DNA from: CAYMDS01 sp964576705
Lineage (GTDB): Bacteria; Patescibacteriota; Microgenomatia; Levybacterales; UBA12049
NCBI GenBank assembly: GCA_964576705.1
Contig: CAZNVI010000004.1
Coordinates: 1 to 50,420, forward strand
Direction of reading: 5' to 3'
Length of the DNA: 50,420 nt
The notes beneath the pieces were generated by a model, which did no database searches, was not told where the DNA came from, and saw nothing but the letters and a program-made list of their open reading frames with translations. Positions 24,588-31,544 of this stretch are shown here, one piece after another; within the stretch, counting starts at the first letter, position 1, and each line of letters starts with the position of its first letter. The position numbers and the translations under genes were made by a program.

Positions 24588-25769
24588 ATGGCAGACAAAT
24601 TTCAACGAACCAAACCTCACGTAAACATTGGAACTATCGGTCACGTAGATCACGGTAAGACCACTCTTTCTGCTGCAATTGCCACAGTCCTTGCGAAAAA
24701 AGGACTCGCAACAGCTAAAAAATATGAGGATATTGATAATGCCCCCGAAGAAAAAGCTCGCGGAGTCACCATTAATATCTCTCATATAGAATACGAAACA
24801 GATAAAAGACATTATGCCCACATAGATGCCCCGGGACATGCTGATTATATTAAAAACATGATTACCGGAGCTGCACAGATGGATGGTGCAATTCTCGTGG
24901 TTTCAGCCCCAGACGGTCCTATGCCTCAAACTCGAGAGCATATTTTACTCGCATACCAAGTAGGAGTTCCATCGATTGTAGTATTCATGAATAAAACAGA
25001 CATGGTTCAAGATGCCGAACTTCTGGATTTAGTTGAGATGGAGGTACGTGAGCTTCTTACTAAGTACAAATTCCCAGGTGATACGACTCCTATAATCAGA
25101 GGATCTGCACTGAAAGCTCTTGAAGGCGATGCTGAAGCTGAGGCTAAAATCATGGAGCTTATGGATACAGTCGACAGTTATGTGCCTACACCAGAACGCC
25201 CTACAGATAAGCCATTCTTAATGGCGGTTGAGGACGTATTCTCCATTAAGGGACGAGGTACAGTCGTAACAGGTAGAATTGATCGTGGAGTAGTAAAAGT
25301 AAACGAAAATGTTGAGATAATAGGACTTAAAGCCACTAAGTCTACTGTAGTTACCGGTGTAGAGATGTTTAGAAAGCAACTAGATGAGGGTCAAGCCGGA
25401 GATAATGTCGGATTACTCCTTAGAGGTGTTGAAAAAGATGATGTAGAGCGGGGTCAGGTACTTGCTAAACCGGGTTCCATCACTCCTCATACTGAGTTTG
25501 AAGCAGAAGGTTATATCCTTACGAAAGAAGAAGGCGGACGTCATACTCCTTTCTTTACTGGTTACAGGCCTCAATTTTATATTCGCACAACTGACGTTAC
25601 AGGCTCTGTACAGCTTCCATCAGGAGTCGAGATGGTTATGCCCGGAGATAGTACCAAAATGACAGCAAAGCTTATCGTACCTGTAGCGCTTGAAGAAGGA
25701 CAACGATTTGCTATTCGTGAGGGTGGTAAAACCGTTGGAGCAGGTGTTATCACAAAAATAATCGCCTAA
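24588..25769 (+). CDS. tuf: translation elongation factor Tu
   Basis: GTPase delivering aminoacyl-tRNA to the ribosome. 393 residues. G1 GHVDHGKTT, switch I ARGVTINISH, G3 DAPGHADY, G4 NKTD and G5 SALKAL are visible; domain II FSIKGRGTVVTGRI and domain III FFTGYRPQFYIRTTDVTG follow. It has its own promoter, unlike the classical str operon where it follows fusA. The stop codon forms the loop of its terminator. The spacer to rpsJ carries boxA. Confidence 0.98.
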   Translation: MADKFQRTKPHVNIGTIGHVDHGKTTLSAAIATVLAKKGLATAKKYEDIDNAPEEKARGVTINISHIEYETDKRHYAHIDAPGHADYIKNMITGAAQMDGAILVVSAPDGPMPQTREHILLAYQVGVPSIVVFMNKTDMVQDAELLDLVEMEVRELLTKYKFPGDTTPIIRGSALKALEGDAEAEAKIMELMDTVDSYVPTPERPTDKPFLMAVEDVFSIKGRGTVVTGRIDRGVVKVNENVEIIGLKATKSTVVTGVEMFRKQLDEGQAGDNVGLLLRGVEKDDVERGQVLAKPGSITPHTEFEAEGYILTKEEGGRHTPFFTGYRPQFYIRTTDVTGSVQLPSGVEMVMPGDSTKMTAKLIVPVALEEGQRFAIREGGKTVGAGVITKIIA

Positions 25770-25782
25770 AAGGCGATTTTTT
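25760..25782 (+). terminator. intrinsic terminator overlapping the tuf stop codon
   Basis: AATCGCCT-AAA-AGGCGATT with T6: 8-bp stem and U run; the last sense codon lies in the left arm and the TAA closes the loop. It separates tuf from the rpsJ unit unless bypassed. Confidence 0.85.
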
Positions 25783-25816
25783 GGTATTTGGACTTGTGTA
25801 CAGCTAAATCAGTATG

Positions 25817-25828
25817 TGCTCTTTAACA
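25817..25828 (+). promoter_or_regulatory. boxA antitermination element upstream of rpsJ
   Basis: TGCTCTTTAACA, identical to the boxA of E. coli rRNA operons. In RNA it is bound by NusB with S10 (NusE). It lies 37 bases before rpsJ, the gene for S10 itself, and after the tuf terminator. A small hairpin (ACAGT-TTGTTGGT-ACTGT, 25826-25843) overlaps its end in the order boxA then stem, as in lambda nut sites. No convincing promoter is seen between the tuf terminator and boxA. Confidence 0.8.
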
Positions 25829-25865
25829 GTTTGTTGGTACTGTAAGACAGAATAGAAAGGATATT

Positions 25866-26174
25866 ATGCCGAAAGGAAAAATTCGTGTAAGATTAAAAAG
25901 CTATGATTCGCGCGTTTTGGATTCGTGTTGTCAACAAATACTTGATACTGCGATAAGAACCGGTGCGAAAATAGTCGGACCAATCCCCTTGCCCACAGAT
26001 AAAAGTACTTATGTCGTAAATAGATCACCGTTTATTGATAAAGACGCAAGAGACCATTTCGAAATAAGAGTACATAAAAGGCTAATTGATATCGTTTCGC
26101 CAACAGACAAAACAATTGACAGCTTAACACATTTAGAATTACCAGCGGGAGTTGATATCGAGATAAAGATGTAA
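25866..26174 (+). CDS. rpsJ: ribosomal protein uS10 (NusE)
   Basis: 102 residues. S10 is a small-subunit head protein and, as NusE, binds boxA RNA with NusB in transcription antitermination. Signature VRLKSYDSRVLD at the N-terminus, then GPIPLPTDKSTYVVNRSPFIDKDAR and HFEIRVHKRLIDI. A Shine-Dalgarno (AGAAAGG) precedes ATG by 7 bases. It starts the S10-spc-alpha cluster but a terminator separates it from rplC, which is unusual. Confidence 0.98.
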   Translation: MPKGKIRVRLKSYDSRVLDSCCQQILDTAIRTGAKIVGPIPLPTDKSTYVVNRSPFIDKDARDHFEIRVHKRLIDIVSPTDKTIDSLTHLELPAGVDIEIKM

Positions 26175-26240
26175 GGGATATAAATATATCCAGAACATTT
26201 TAATTAGATGACTAAGATCATGTTGCCCAAAAATAATAAA

Positions 26241-26264
26241 ATGAGGAGGTTTTACAAGGCCTAA
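26241..26264 (+). CDS. candidate leader peptide MRRFYKA upstream of rplC
   Basis: ATG AGG AGG TTT TAC AAG GCC TAA. No Shine-Dalgarno precedes it, but TAATAA lies directly upstream. Its stop codon overlaps the left arm of the proposed antiterminator (26260-26270), the arrangement expected in ribosome-mediated attenuation. Very short; may be chance, and AGGAGG may merely be a Shine-Dalgarno-like site. Confidence 0.2.
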   Translation: MRRFYKA

Positions 26265-26324
26265 ATTCGGGTTTATTAACTTAATAAGTCTTACCAATAG
26301 GTAGCCGAATAGGCTACTTTTTTT
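26260..26324 (+). promoter_or_regulatory. candidate transcription attenuator before rplC
   Basis: Two exclusive pairings are possible. Terminator: GTAGCC (26301-26306) with GGCTAC (26312-26317) then T7. Antiterminator: CCTAAATTCGG (26260-26270) with CCGAATAGG (26305-26313), pairing ATTCGG with CCGAAT and CCT with AGG around a two-base bulge. The second consumes both terminator arms in part. Confidence 0.6.
26301..26324 (+). terminator. intrinsic terminator between rpsJ and rplC
   Basis: 6-bp stem GTAGCC/GGCTAC, loop GAATA, then seven T. It ends only 9 bases before the rplC ATG, inside what is normally one operon. Confidence 0.75.
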
Positions 26325-26333
26325 GTAATTGAT

Positions 26334-27173
26334 ATGAATACTGTAATTGGAAAGAAAACATCGCAGGCACAGGCTTTTTTAACAAATGGAGTAAGGATTC
26401 CTGTTACGAAAATTGACGTATCTGATAATACAGTGTTAGAAGTTAAAACACAGGAAAAGCATGGATATAGCGCTTTGCAGATAGGTTATGGTTCCAAGAA
26501 AAATTCAAAAAAATCAATACTAGGTCATGTAAAAAAAGCTAATTTGAAAACTGCGCCGAAATTGATATTGGAAGCAAGGTTGGCTGCAGATGAAAGTATT
26601 TTGAATGTAGGAGACCGCATCGATCTTGAAAGCGTATTAAAGCCTGGCGATATCGTTAAGGTGACCGGTATATCGAAGGGAAAAGGCTTTGCAGGAGTTG
26701 TAAAAAGGCATAATTTTCGCGGTGGTCCAAGAACACACGGCCAATCAGATCGGGAAAGAGCACCTGGTTCCATCGGACAAACTACGACTCCGGGACGGGT
26801 TTATCGAGGGAAAAGAATGGCTGGAAGAATGGGAAATGAGAGATCATCAGCACTTAATTTACTCATAGTGGATATTGATGTAAAAGGAGATAAAAAAACA
26901 ATTTTAGTTAAAGGATTAGTACCTGGTGTAGTTAATAGTCTTGTAACTGTTCAGAAAACTGGAGAATTGTCAGATAAGAAATTCGTACCCTTAGTTCAAG
27001 ATGAAGTAATAAAAGAGGATGTAATAGAAGCTGAAGTTGAAGCGAAAGAGCAAGTAGTCAGTGATATCTCAGTTGATGTTGTAGATGAGGCAAAACCTGT
27101 TGAGCAGCAAGCCTCAGATGAAGTAAAAACTGAAGAAACTCCATCCTCTAATGAAGTTAAGGAGGAAAATTAA
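26334..27173 (+). CDS. rplC: ribosomal protein uL3 with long acidic tail
   Basis: 279 residues against about 210 usually. The N-terminus VIGKKTSQAQAFLTNGVRIPVT and the GKGFAGVVKRHNFRGGPRTHG core, with APGSIGQTTTPGRVYRGKRM, are normal uL3. From about residue 218 a Glu/Val-rich tail of about 60 residues (EDVIEAEVEAKEQVVS and on) follows, which the protein core does not need. The next gene begins with a Lys-rich extension. No Shine-Dalgarno; ATG lies just after the attenuator's T run. Confidence 0.97.
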   Translation: MNTVIGKKTSQAQAFLTNGVRIPVTKIDVSDNTVLEVKTQEKHGYSALQIGYGSKKNSKKSILGHVKKANLKTAPKLILEARLAADESILNVGDRIDLESVLKPGDIVKVTGISKGKGFAGVVKRHNFRGGPRTHGQSDRERAPGSIGQTTTPGRVYRGKRMAGRMGNERSSALNLLIVDIDVKGDKKTILVKGLVPGVVNSLVTVQKTGELSDKKFVPLVQDEVIKEDVIEAEVEAKEQVVSDISVDVVDEAKPVEQQASDEVKTEETPSSNEVKEEN

Positions 27174-27174
27174 T

Positions 27175-27945
27175 ATGGCAGAAAAAAAGCTAAAAGCAAA
27201 AAGTGAAAAGTTAAAGACTGTAAAAGCAAATAAGCAGCCAACTGTAAAAAAGTTGGAAGTTAAAGCTGAGCCTAAGACAGTAAAAAAGAAAGGGAATTTG
27301 GTAGTCGATGTTTATGATTTAACTGGTAAGGTAGTTGAAACTGTGGATTTACCAGCGGAAATTTTTGGCGTTAAGGTAAATAAAAGACTCATAGCACAAG
27401 CAATTCGTGTGTATCTCGCAAACCAACGCGCAGGTAGTGCGTCTACTAAAACCCGCGGTGAAGTGAGGGGATCAACACGAAAAATTTATCGCCAAAAAGG
27501 TACAGGTAGGGCACGCCACGGTGGAGTCCGCGCTCCTATATTCGTACATGGCGGTGTGGCACATGGCCCTAAGCCTCAGGATTATAGCCTGAAGTTGCCA
27601 CAAAAAATGAAGAAAGCTGCATTAAATTCAATTTTGTCTGCAAAAATGGCAAGCGGTGAAATAAAGGTCGTAACTGATTTTGATAAGGCAGATGGCAAGA
27701 CCAAGCAAATGGCGGTACTATTTAAAAAAATTAATCCTAGTGGTAAAAAAACGCTTTTTGTCATAGATAAGAAGTACGAAAATCTTGTTTTGGCCGTAAG
27801 AAACATAATGAATGTCACCTATGAATATGTGAATCATTTGCACGTATATGAGATAATGCAAAATCACGAAATTGTGCTTATGAAAAGTGCTGTCGACGAG
27901 CTTAAGAAAGGTTTATCAAATACAAAAATTAGTAAAGATAATTAG
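27175..27945 (+). CDS. rplD: ribosomal protein uL4 with repeat-encoded basic N-terminus
   Basis: 256 residues from MAEKKLKAK. The start follows a clear Shine-Dalgarno (AAGGAGG) and the rplC stop by one base; an in-frame ATG at 27151 inside rplC is less likely. The first 40 residues are a Lys/Ala/Val extension, in part encoded by heptamers (27188-27215). The core is standard: VYDLTGKVVETVDLP, STRKIYRQKGTGRARHG, and VFVHGGVAHGP-like GGVAHGPKPQDYSLK. uL4 binds 23S rRNA near the exit tunnel and in E. coli also represses the S10 operon. Confidence 0.97.
   Translation: MAEKKLKAKSEKLKTVKANKQPTVKKLEVKAEPKTVKKKGNLVVDVYDLTGKVVETVDLPAEIFGVKVNKRLIAQAIRVYLANQRAGSASTKTRGEVRGSTRKIYRQKGTGRARHGGVRAPIFVHGGVAHGPKPQDYSLKLPQKMKKAALNSILSAKMASGEIKVVTDFDKADGKTKQMAVLFKKINPSGKKTLFVIDKKYENLVLAVRNIMNVTYEYVNHLHVYEIMQNHEIVLMKSAVDELKKGLSNTKISKDN
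27188..27215. repeat. four tandem heptamers inside the rplD start
   Basis: AGCTAAA, AGCAAAA, AGTGAAA, AGTTAAA. They encode the KLKAKSEKLK stretch of the uL4 extension. Confidence 0.7.
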
Positions 27946-27947
27946 AT

Positions 27948-28232
27948 ATGAATCCGATTATAAAACCGGTAATAACTGAAAAAACTATAGCCCTTGCATC
28001 TAAAGGAAAGTTTACTTTCGTGGTTCATCCCACAGCAGATAAGCAATCTATAAAGATTGCCGTAGAAAAGGCATTCGGTGTAGATGTAGTTAGCATTGTA
28101 ACTAATTTAATAAAAGGTAAAACAATGCGGGTAGGAAAAGCCAGGCGCGAGAAAACTATCAGTCCGTTTAAAAAGGCAGTTGTAAAATTAACAAGTGGTC
28201 AAAAAATTGACCTTTTTGAGTTAAGTGGATAA
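27948..28232 (+). CDS. rplW: ribosomal protein uL23
   Basis: 94 residues, normal length. IIKPVITEKTIALASKGKFTFVV is the family N-terminus, and KIAVEKAFGVDVVSI and KTMRVGKARREK follow. Binds 23S rRNA at the tunnel exit and contacts trigger factor and SRP. It lies 2 bases after rplD and 3 before rplB, so it is translationally linked to both. Confidence 0.98.
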   Translation: MNPIIKPVITEKTIALASKGKFTFVVHPTADKQSIKIAVEKAFGVDVVSIVTNLIKGKTMRVGKARREKTISPFKKAVVKLTSGQKIDLFELSG

Positions 28233-28235
28233 AAT

Positions 28236-28982
28236 ATGAAACGATTAAAGTTTATTAAGAAAAAAAGTTCAGGAAGAAGCTCGTCAGGTCAAGTAGTGGT
28301 TCGTCATCAGGGAGGAGAGCATAAGCGATACATTAGGGTTATAGATTTCAAAAGAGATAAAAAAGACATGGCAGGAAAAGTCGTGTCCATAGAATACGAT
28401 CCCAATAGGACCGCTGATGTAGCGCTTATCCATTATTCAGATGGCGATAAACGTTACATACTCTCGCCTAATTTGCTTTCTGTCGGTGACATTGTCTTAT
28501 CGGGAGAATCAATAGAGATAAAAACAGGATTCGCTTTGCCTTTGAAGCAAATTCCGGTAGGAACCGTTGTGCATAATGTCGAACTGCATCCAGGACGAGG
28601 TGGGCAGATGGCGCGTTCAGCCGGAACGAGTGCTATTATTTCAGCTCAAGAAGGTAACTATGTGCATCTGAAGCTTCCGTCGGGTGAAATAAGGCGCGTA
28701 CAAGCAGCTGGATATGCTACAATCGGACAGCTGGGAAATATAGAATGGAAAGATGAGATTATAGGTAAGGCTGGACGAAAGAGAAATATGGGTATTCGTC
28801 CGACCGTAAGGGGAGTTGCTCAAAATCCGAGATCTCATCCGCATGGTGGAGGAGAAGGAAGGTCAGGAATCGGTATGCCCTCGCCGAAGAACTATGCCGG
28901 GCGTGTGGCTGTCGGTATAACCAGAAAGAGAAAAAAATATTCAAATAAATTTATAGTTAAAAGAAGGAGTAGTAAGAAGTAA
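28236..28982 (+). CDS. rplB: ribosomal protein uL2, N-terminally short
   Basis: 248 residues against about 275. The usual first 25-30 residues are missing; the protein begins at the segment KKKSSGRSSSGQVVVRHQGG. Core motifs are intact: GGEHKRYIRVIDFKRDK, HNVELHPGRGGQMARSAGT and the peptidyl-transferase loop NPRSHPHGGGEGRSGIG with its conserved His. Starts 3 bases after rplW, so no longer start is available without overlap. Followed by the first 110-bp repeat. Confidence 0.97.
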   Translation: MKRLKFIKKKSSGRSSSGQVVVRHQGGEHKRYIRVIDFKRDKKDMAGKVVSIEYDPNRTADVALIHYSDGDKRYILSPNLLSVGDIVLSGESIEIKTGFALPLKQIPVGTVVHNVELHPGRGGQMARSAGTSAIISAQEGNYVHLKLPSGEIRRVQAAGYATIGQLGNIEWKDEIIGKAGRKRNMGIRPTVRGVAQNPRSHPHGGGEGRSGIGMPSPKNYAGRVAVGITRKRKKYSNKFIVKRRSSKK

Positions 28983-29090
28983 ACAAATAATCCAATAAAC
29001 GAATATACAAATCATTAGTTTATTTGAATATTTGACTATTTGTTTATTACGAGACTTCGGCTGAGCTCAGTCGAAGCGTGAAAGGAGTTT
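28981..29090 (+). repeat. 110-bp ribosomal-cluster repeat, copy A (before rpsS)
   Basis: An AT-rich stem (AAACAAATA with TATTTGTTT) enclosing a smaller one, then CTTCGGCTGAGCTCAG with TCGAAG (29055-29076, a near-perfect 22-bp palindrome with one G-U), then a Shine-Dalgarno (GAAAGGAG) set 4 bases from the ATG. Identical to the copy at 30581-30690. Confidence 0.95.
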
Positions 29091-29375
29091 ATGTCAAGAA
29101 GTAGTAAAAAAGGACCATTTATTGATCCAAAATTATTAAAAAAAGTTGTAGCACAAAAACAATCAGGAACTTCGTCTCCTATTAAAACATGGAGTAGGGC
29201 CTGTCAAATTCCGCCGGAATTTGTCGGTCATACGTTTTTAGTTCATAACGGCAGGATCTTTGTAAATGTTTTCGTTCAAGAAGGTATGGTAGGACGAAGA
29301 CTGGGTGAATTTTCGCCTACACGTACATTTAGAGGGCACGGAAGAATAGTCGCAAGAGAGATCTCTAAGACCTAA
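29091..29375 (+). CDS. rpsS: ribosomal protein uS19
   Basis: 94 residues. MSRSSKKGPFIDPKLLKKV and IKTWSRACQIPPEFVGHTFLV, with LGEFSPTRTFRGHG, are the family core. Sits in the 30S head near S13. Its Shine-Dalgarno comes from the end of the 110-bp repeat. The rplV start follows after a truncated copy of the same repeat. Confidence 0.98.
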   Translation: MSRSSKKGPFIDPKLLKKVVAQKQSGTSSPIKTWSRACQIPPEFVGHTFLVHNGRIFVNVFVQEGMVGRRLGEFSPTRTFRGHGRIVAREISKT

Positions 29376-29387
29376 GGTTTTAGAATA

Positions 29388-29429
29388 AGCAAATAATCCA
29401 ATAAACGAATATACAAATCATTAGTTTAT
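29388..29429 (+). repeat. truncated copy of the 110-bp repeat (before rplV)
   Basis: Matches the first 41 bases of the full repeat with one change (AAGC for AAAC). The repeat's GTTTATTTG becomes GTTTATGAG, so the rplV ATG lies at the break point and the hairpin and Shine-Dalgarno half is missing. Confidence 0.85.
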
Positions 29430-29820
29430 GAGAATACAAGCAATTAGCAGAAACGTAAAAGTGAGTCCGAGAAAGGTTCGTCTGGTTGCAGATGCTGTAA
29501 AACCGCTTTCTGTAAAAGACGCATTGGTATCTTTACGCGGTACTCGAAAAAGGGCAGCTTACGCAATTATTAAAACCCTTGAGAGTGCCCTGGCAAATGC
29601 TACCAATAATGCAAAGTTAGATAAAAACACTATGCAAATTGCAGATATTGATGTAGCAGAAGGACAAGCTTTTAAGCGTTTCCATCCGTCAACGAGGGGG
29701 AGAATTCATCCTTATAAAAAGCGTAGTTCGCATATACGGGTAGTTTTGGAGGAAAAGAAAACTGAAGTAATGAAACCAACTGATAAGACAGTAGAATCAA
29801 GGAAGGAGGACAAGAAGTAA
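29428..29820 (+). CDS. rplV: ribosomal protein uL22
   Basis: 130 residues; the last 18 or so (EVMKPTDKTVESRKEDKK) are a charged extra tail. ISRNVKVSPRKVRLVAD and the C-terminal loop FKRFHPSTRGRIHPYKKRSSHI, which lines the exit tunnel, are clear. There is no Shine-Dalgarno at the repeat-derived start, unlike rpsS, rpsC, rplP and rplE. Followed by a different heptamer hairpin. Confidence 0.97.
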   Translation: MRIQAISRNVKVSPRKVRLVADAVKPLSVKDALVSLRGTRKRAAYAIIKTLESALANATNNAKLDKNTMQIADIDVAEGQAFKRFHPSTRGRIHPYKKRSSHIRVVLEEKKTEVMKPTDKTVESRKEDKK

Positions 29821-29823
29821 TAC

Positions 29824-29912
29824 TACAAATAAATACCAATACTACCAATATCCAATAAAAAAATAATTATTGAGATATTTGACATTTGTAGTATTTGAAA
29901 TTGGTAGTATTA
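29824..29912. repeat. CAAATA-family heptamer hairpin between rplV and rpsC
   Basis: AATACCAATACTACCAATAT on the left and ATTTGAAATTGGTAGTATT on the right can pair. The same word family occurs at 501-598. After it comes a Shine-Dalgarno (GAAAGGAG) 4 bases from rpsC ATG, as in the 110-bp repeat. Confidence 0.8.
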
Positions 29913-29928
29913 CGACTGAAAGGAGCTT

Positions 29929-30576
29929 ATGGGTCAAAAAGTAAATCCACACGTATTAAGACTAAAAACTGTTTTTCAATGGAACAGCAGGTGGTTTAAT
30001 GAAAGTGAGTACAAGAATACTGTTTTGGAAGATTTCTTGCTTCGAAAGCTGCTTCGGGAAAAGCTTAAGAATGCCGGTGTGTCAAAGCTTGATATAGAGC
30101 GATCAATTAATAGTATAAAGGTTATAGTTTACGTAGCACGTCCCGGTATAGTAATAGGTCGAGCAGGAACAGGTCTTGAAGAGTTGAAAAAAACTATAGC
30201 ACTTTTTTTTCAGAAAACAAGAGCTGGCAAATCTCTTCCGAAACTTGATATTAGAGTTGAGCCTGTAAAAGAGCCGAATTTAGATTCATATCTGGTTGCA
30301 AAAAGTATAGCTGACCAGCTAGAGAGAAGAATGCCGTTTAAAAGAGTGCTTGTACAGACAGCAGACCGGGTGATGTCCAGTGGCGCAAAGGGTGTCAGAA
30401 TTCTTCTAGCAGGAAGGATTGCCGGTGCTGAAATAGGAAGACGCGAAAGAGTGCAGTTAGGCACGGTGCCGCTTTCGACGATACGGGAGAATATTGATTA
30501 TACTAGCCTTCCATCTTTAACGAAAAAAGGATATATCGGTGTTAAAGTCTGGATTCATAAAGCAGAAGGAAAATAA
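29929..30576 (+). CDS. rpsC: ribosomal protein uS3
   Basis: 215 residues. GQKVNPHVLRL at the start, the KH-domain loop VYVARPGIVIGRAGTGLEEL, and the C-terminal GRIAGAEIGRRERVQLGTVPLSTI are intact. uS3 guards the mRNA entry channel of the 30S subunit. The C-terminal tail after TKKGYIGVKVWIHK is short. It is followed by the second 110-bp repeat. Confidence 0.98.
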   Translation: MGQKVNPHVLRLKTVFQWNSRWFNESEYKNTVLEDFLLRKLLREKLKNAGVSKLDIERSINSIKVIVYVARPGIVIGRAGTGLEELKKTIALFFQKTRAGKSLPKLDIRVEPVKEPNLDSYLVAKSIADQLERRMPFKRVLVQTADRVMSSGAKGVRILLAGRIAGAEIGRRERVQLGTVPLSTIRENIDYTSLPSLTKKGYIGVKVWIHKAEGK

Positions 30577-30580
30577 TAAT

Positions 30581-30690
30581 AAACAAATAATCCAATAAAC
30601 GAATATACAAATCATTAGTTTATTTGAATATTTGACTATTTGTTTATTACGAGACTTCGGCTGAGCTCAGTCGAAGCGTGAAAGGAGTTT
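30581..30690 (+). repeat. 110-bp ribosomal-cluster repeat, copy B (before rplP)
   Basis: Identical by eye to copy A over all 110 bases. With flanking TAAT the outer stem extends to 13 bp (TAATAAACAAATA with TATTTGTTTATTA). Confidence 0.95.
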
Positions 30691-31098
30691 ATGTTAGTAC
30701 CAAGAAGAGTTAAATTTAGAAAACAGATGAGAGGCAGTATGAAAGGTAATGCTACACGCGGCGTGGAGCTTGCGTATGGCGAGTTTGGTTTGGCGGCAGA
30801 GAGTGCCAGTTGGGTATCGAGCCGACAAATCGAATCGGCAAGACGTGCAATCACGCATTACACACAACGCGGAGGCAGGGTTTGGATTATGATTTTTCCT
30901 GATAAACCTATTACTAAAAAACCTCCGGAAGTTCGTATGGGCTCAGGTAAAGGCGATGTTCATGAATATGTGGCTACAGTCAAACCGGGAAGAATTATGT
31001 TTGAAATAGGCGGAGTATCAGAGTTAGTTGCGAGAGAAGCACTAAGAAGAGCAGCTCATAAGCTGCCTGTCCGTACAAAAATAGTAGCACGAGATTAA
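30691..31098 (+). CDS. rplP: ribosomal protein uL16
   Basis: 135 residues, normal. MLVPRRVKFRKQMRGSMKG, then WVSSRQIESARRAITHYTQRGGRVWI and PEVRMGSGKGDVHEYVATVKPG, match the family. uL16 shapes the tRNA A site of the 50S subunit. The rpmC start follows after one base. Confidence 0.98.
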   Translation: MLVPRRVKFRKQMRGSMKGNATRGVELAYGEFGLAAESASWVSSRQIESARRAITHYTQRGGRVWIMIFPDKPITKKPPEVRMGSGKGDVHEYVATVKPGRIMFEIGGVSELVAREALRRAAHKLPVRTKIVARD

Positions 31099-31099
31099 T

Positions 31100-31315
31100 A
31101 TGAAAACAAACGAAAAAAAAGAATTGCACAGTAAAACAATTATTGAGCTTAAAAAGAAGCTGGTAGATTCACATTCGGAGCTTTTTACGAATCGTCTATC
31201 ACATACGCGTGGTAAATTAAAAAACCCGCGTGTAATTACTGTATTGAAACGGAATATAGCTCAAATTGAGAGTATATTACGTGGAAAGGAGTTGGCAAAT
31301 GAGCAAGACGCTTAA
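31100..31315 (+). CDS. rpmC: ribosomal protein uL29
   Basis: 71 residues. ELHSKTIIELKKKLVDSHSEL and the typical NPRVITVLKRNIAQIESIL are seen. Binds near the tunnel exit next to uL23. Its end overlaps the rpsQ start by 17 bases, so the rpsQ Shine-Dalgarno (GGAAAGGAG) lies inside rpmC. Confidence 0.95.
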   Translation: MKTNEKKELHSKTIIELKKKLVDSHSELFTNRLSHTRGKLKNPRVITVLKRNIAQIESILRGKELANEQDA

Positions 31316-31544
31316 TGGTGTAGTTATATCAGCTAAACGGGAAAATCTTGTAACTGTTGAGGTGACTTGGAAAGTTCCTCACCCAAAATATAGAAAGCTT
31401 ATGGCTAGATCTAAAAAGTTTTCTGTAGCATTACAAGGTAAGCATGCAAAGATTGGTGATAAGGTAGTTATATCTGAAACTAGGCCTATTTCTAAAACAG
31501 TACATTTTGTAGTTAGTAAAGTAAATACGAATGCATCCAAATAG
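31299..31544 (+). CDS. rpsQ: ribosomal protein uS17
   Basis: 81 residues from MSKTLNGVV (ATG 31299). An in-frame ATG at 31266 is rejected because GGAAAGGAG sits 8 bases before 31299. LNGVVISAKRENLVTVEV, HPKYRKLMARSKKFSV and GDKVVISETRPISKT match the OB-fold family that binds 16S rRNA. A repeat spacer follows. Confidence 0.97.
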   Translation: MSKTLNGVVISAKRENLVTVEVTWKVPHPKYRKLMARSKKFSVALQGKHAKIGDKVVISETRPISKTVHFVVSKVNTNASK

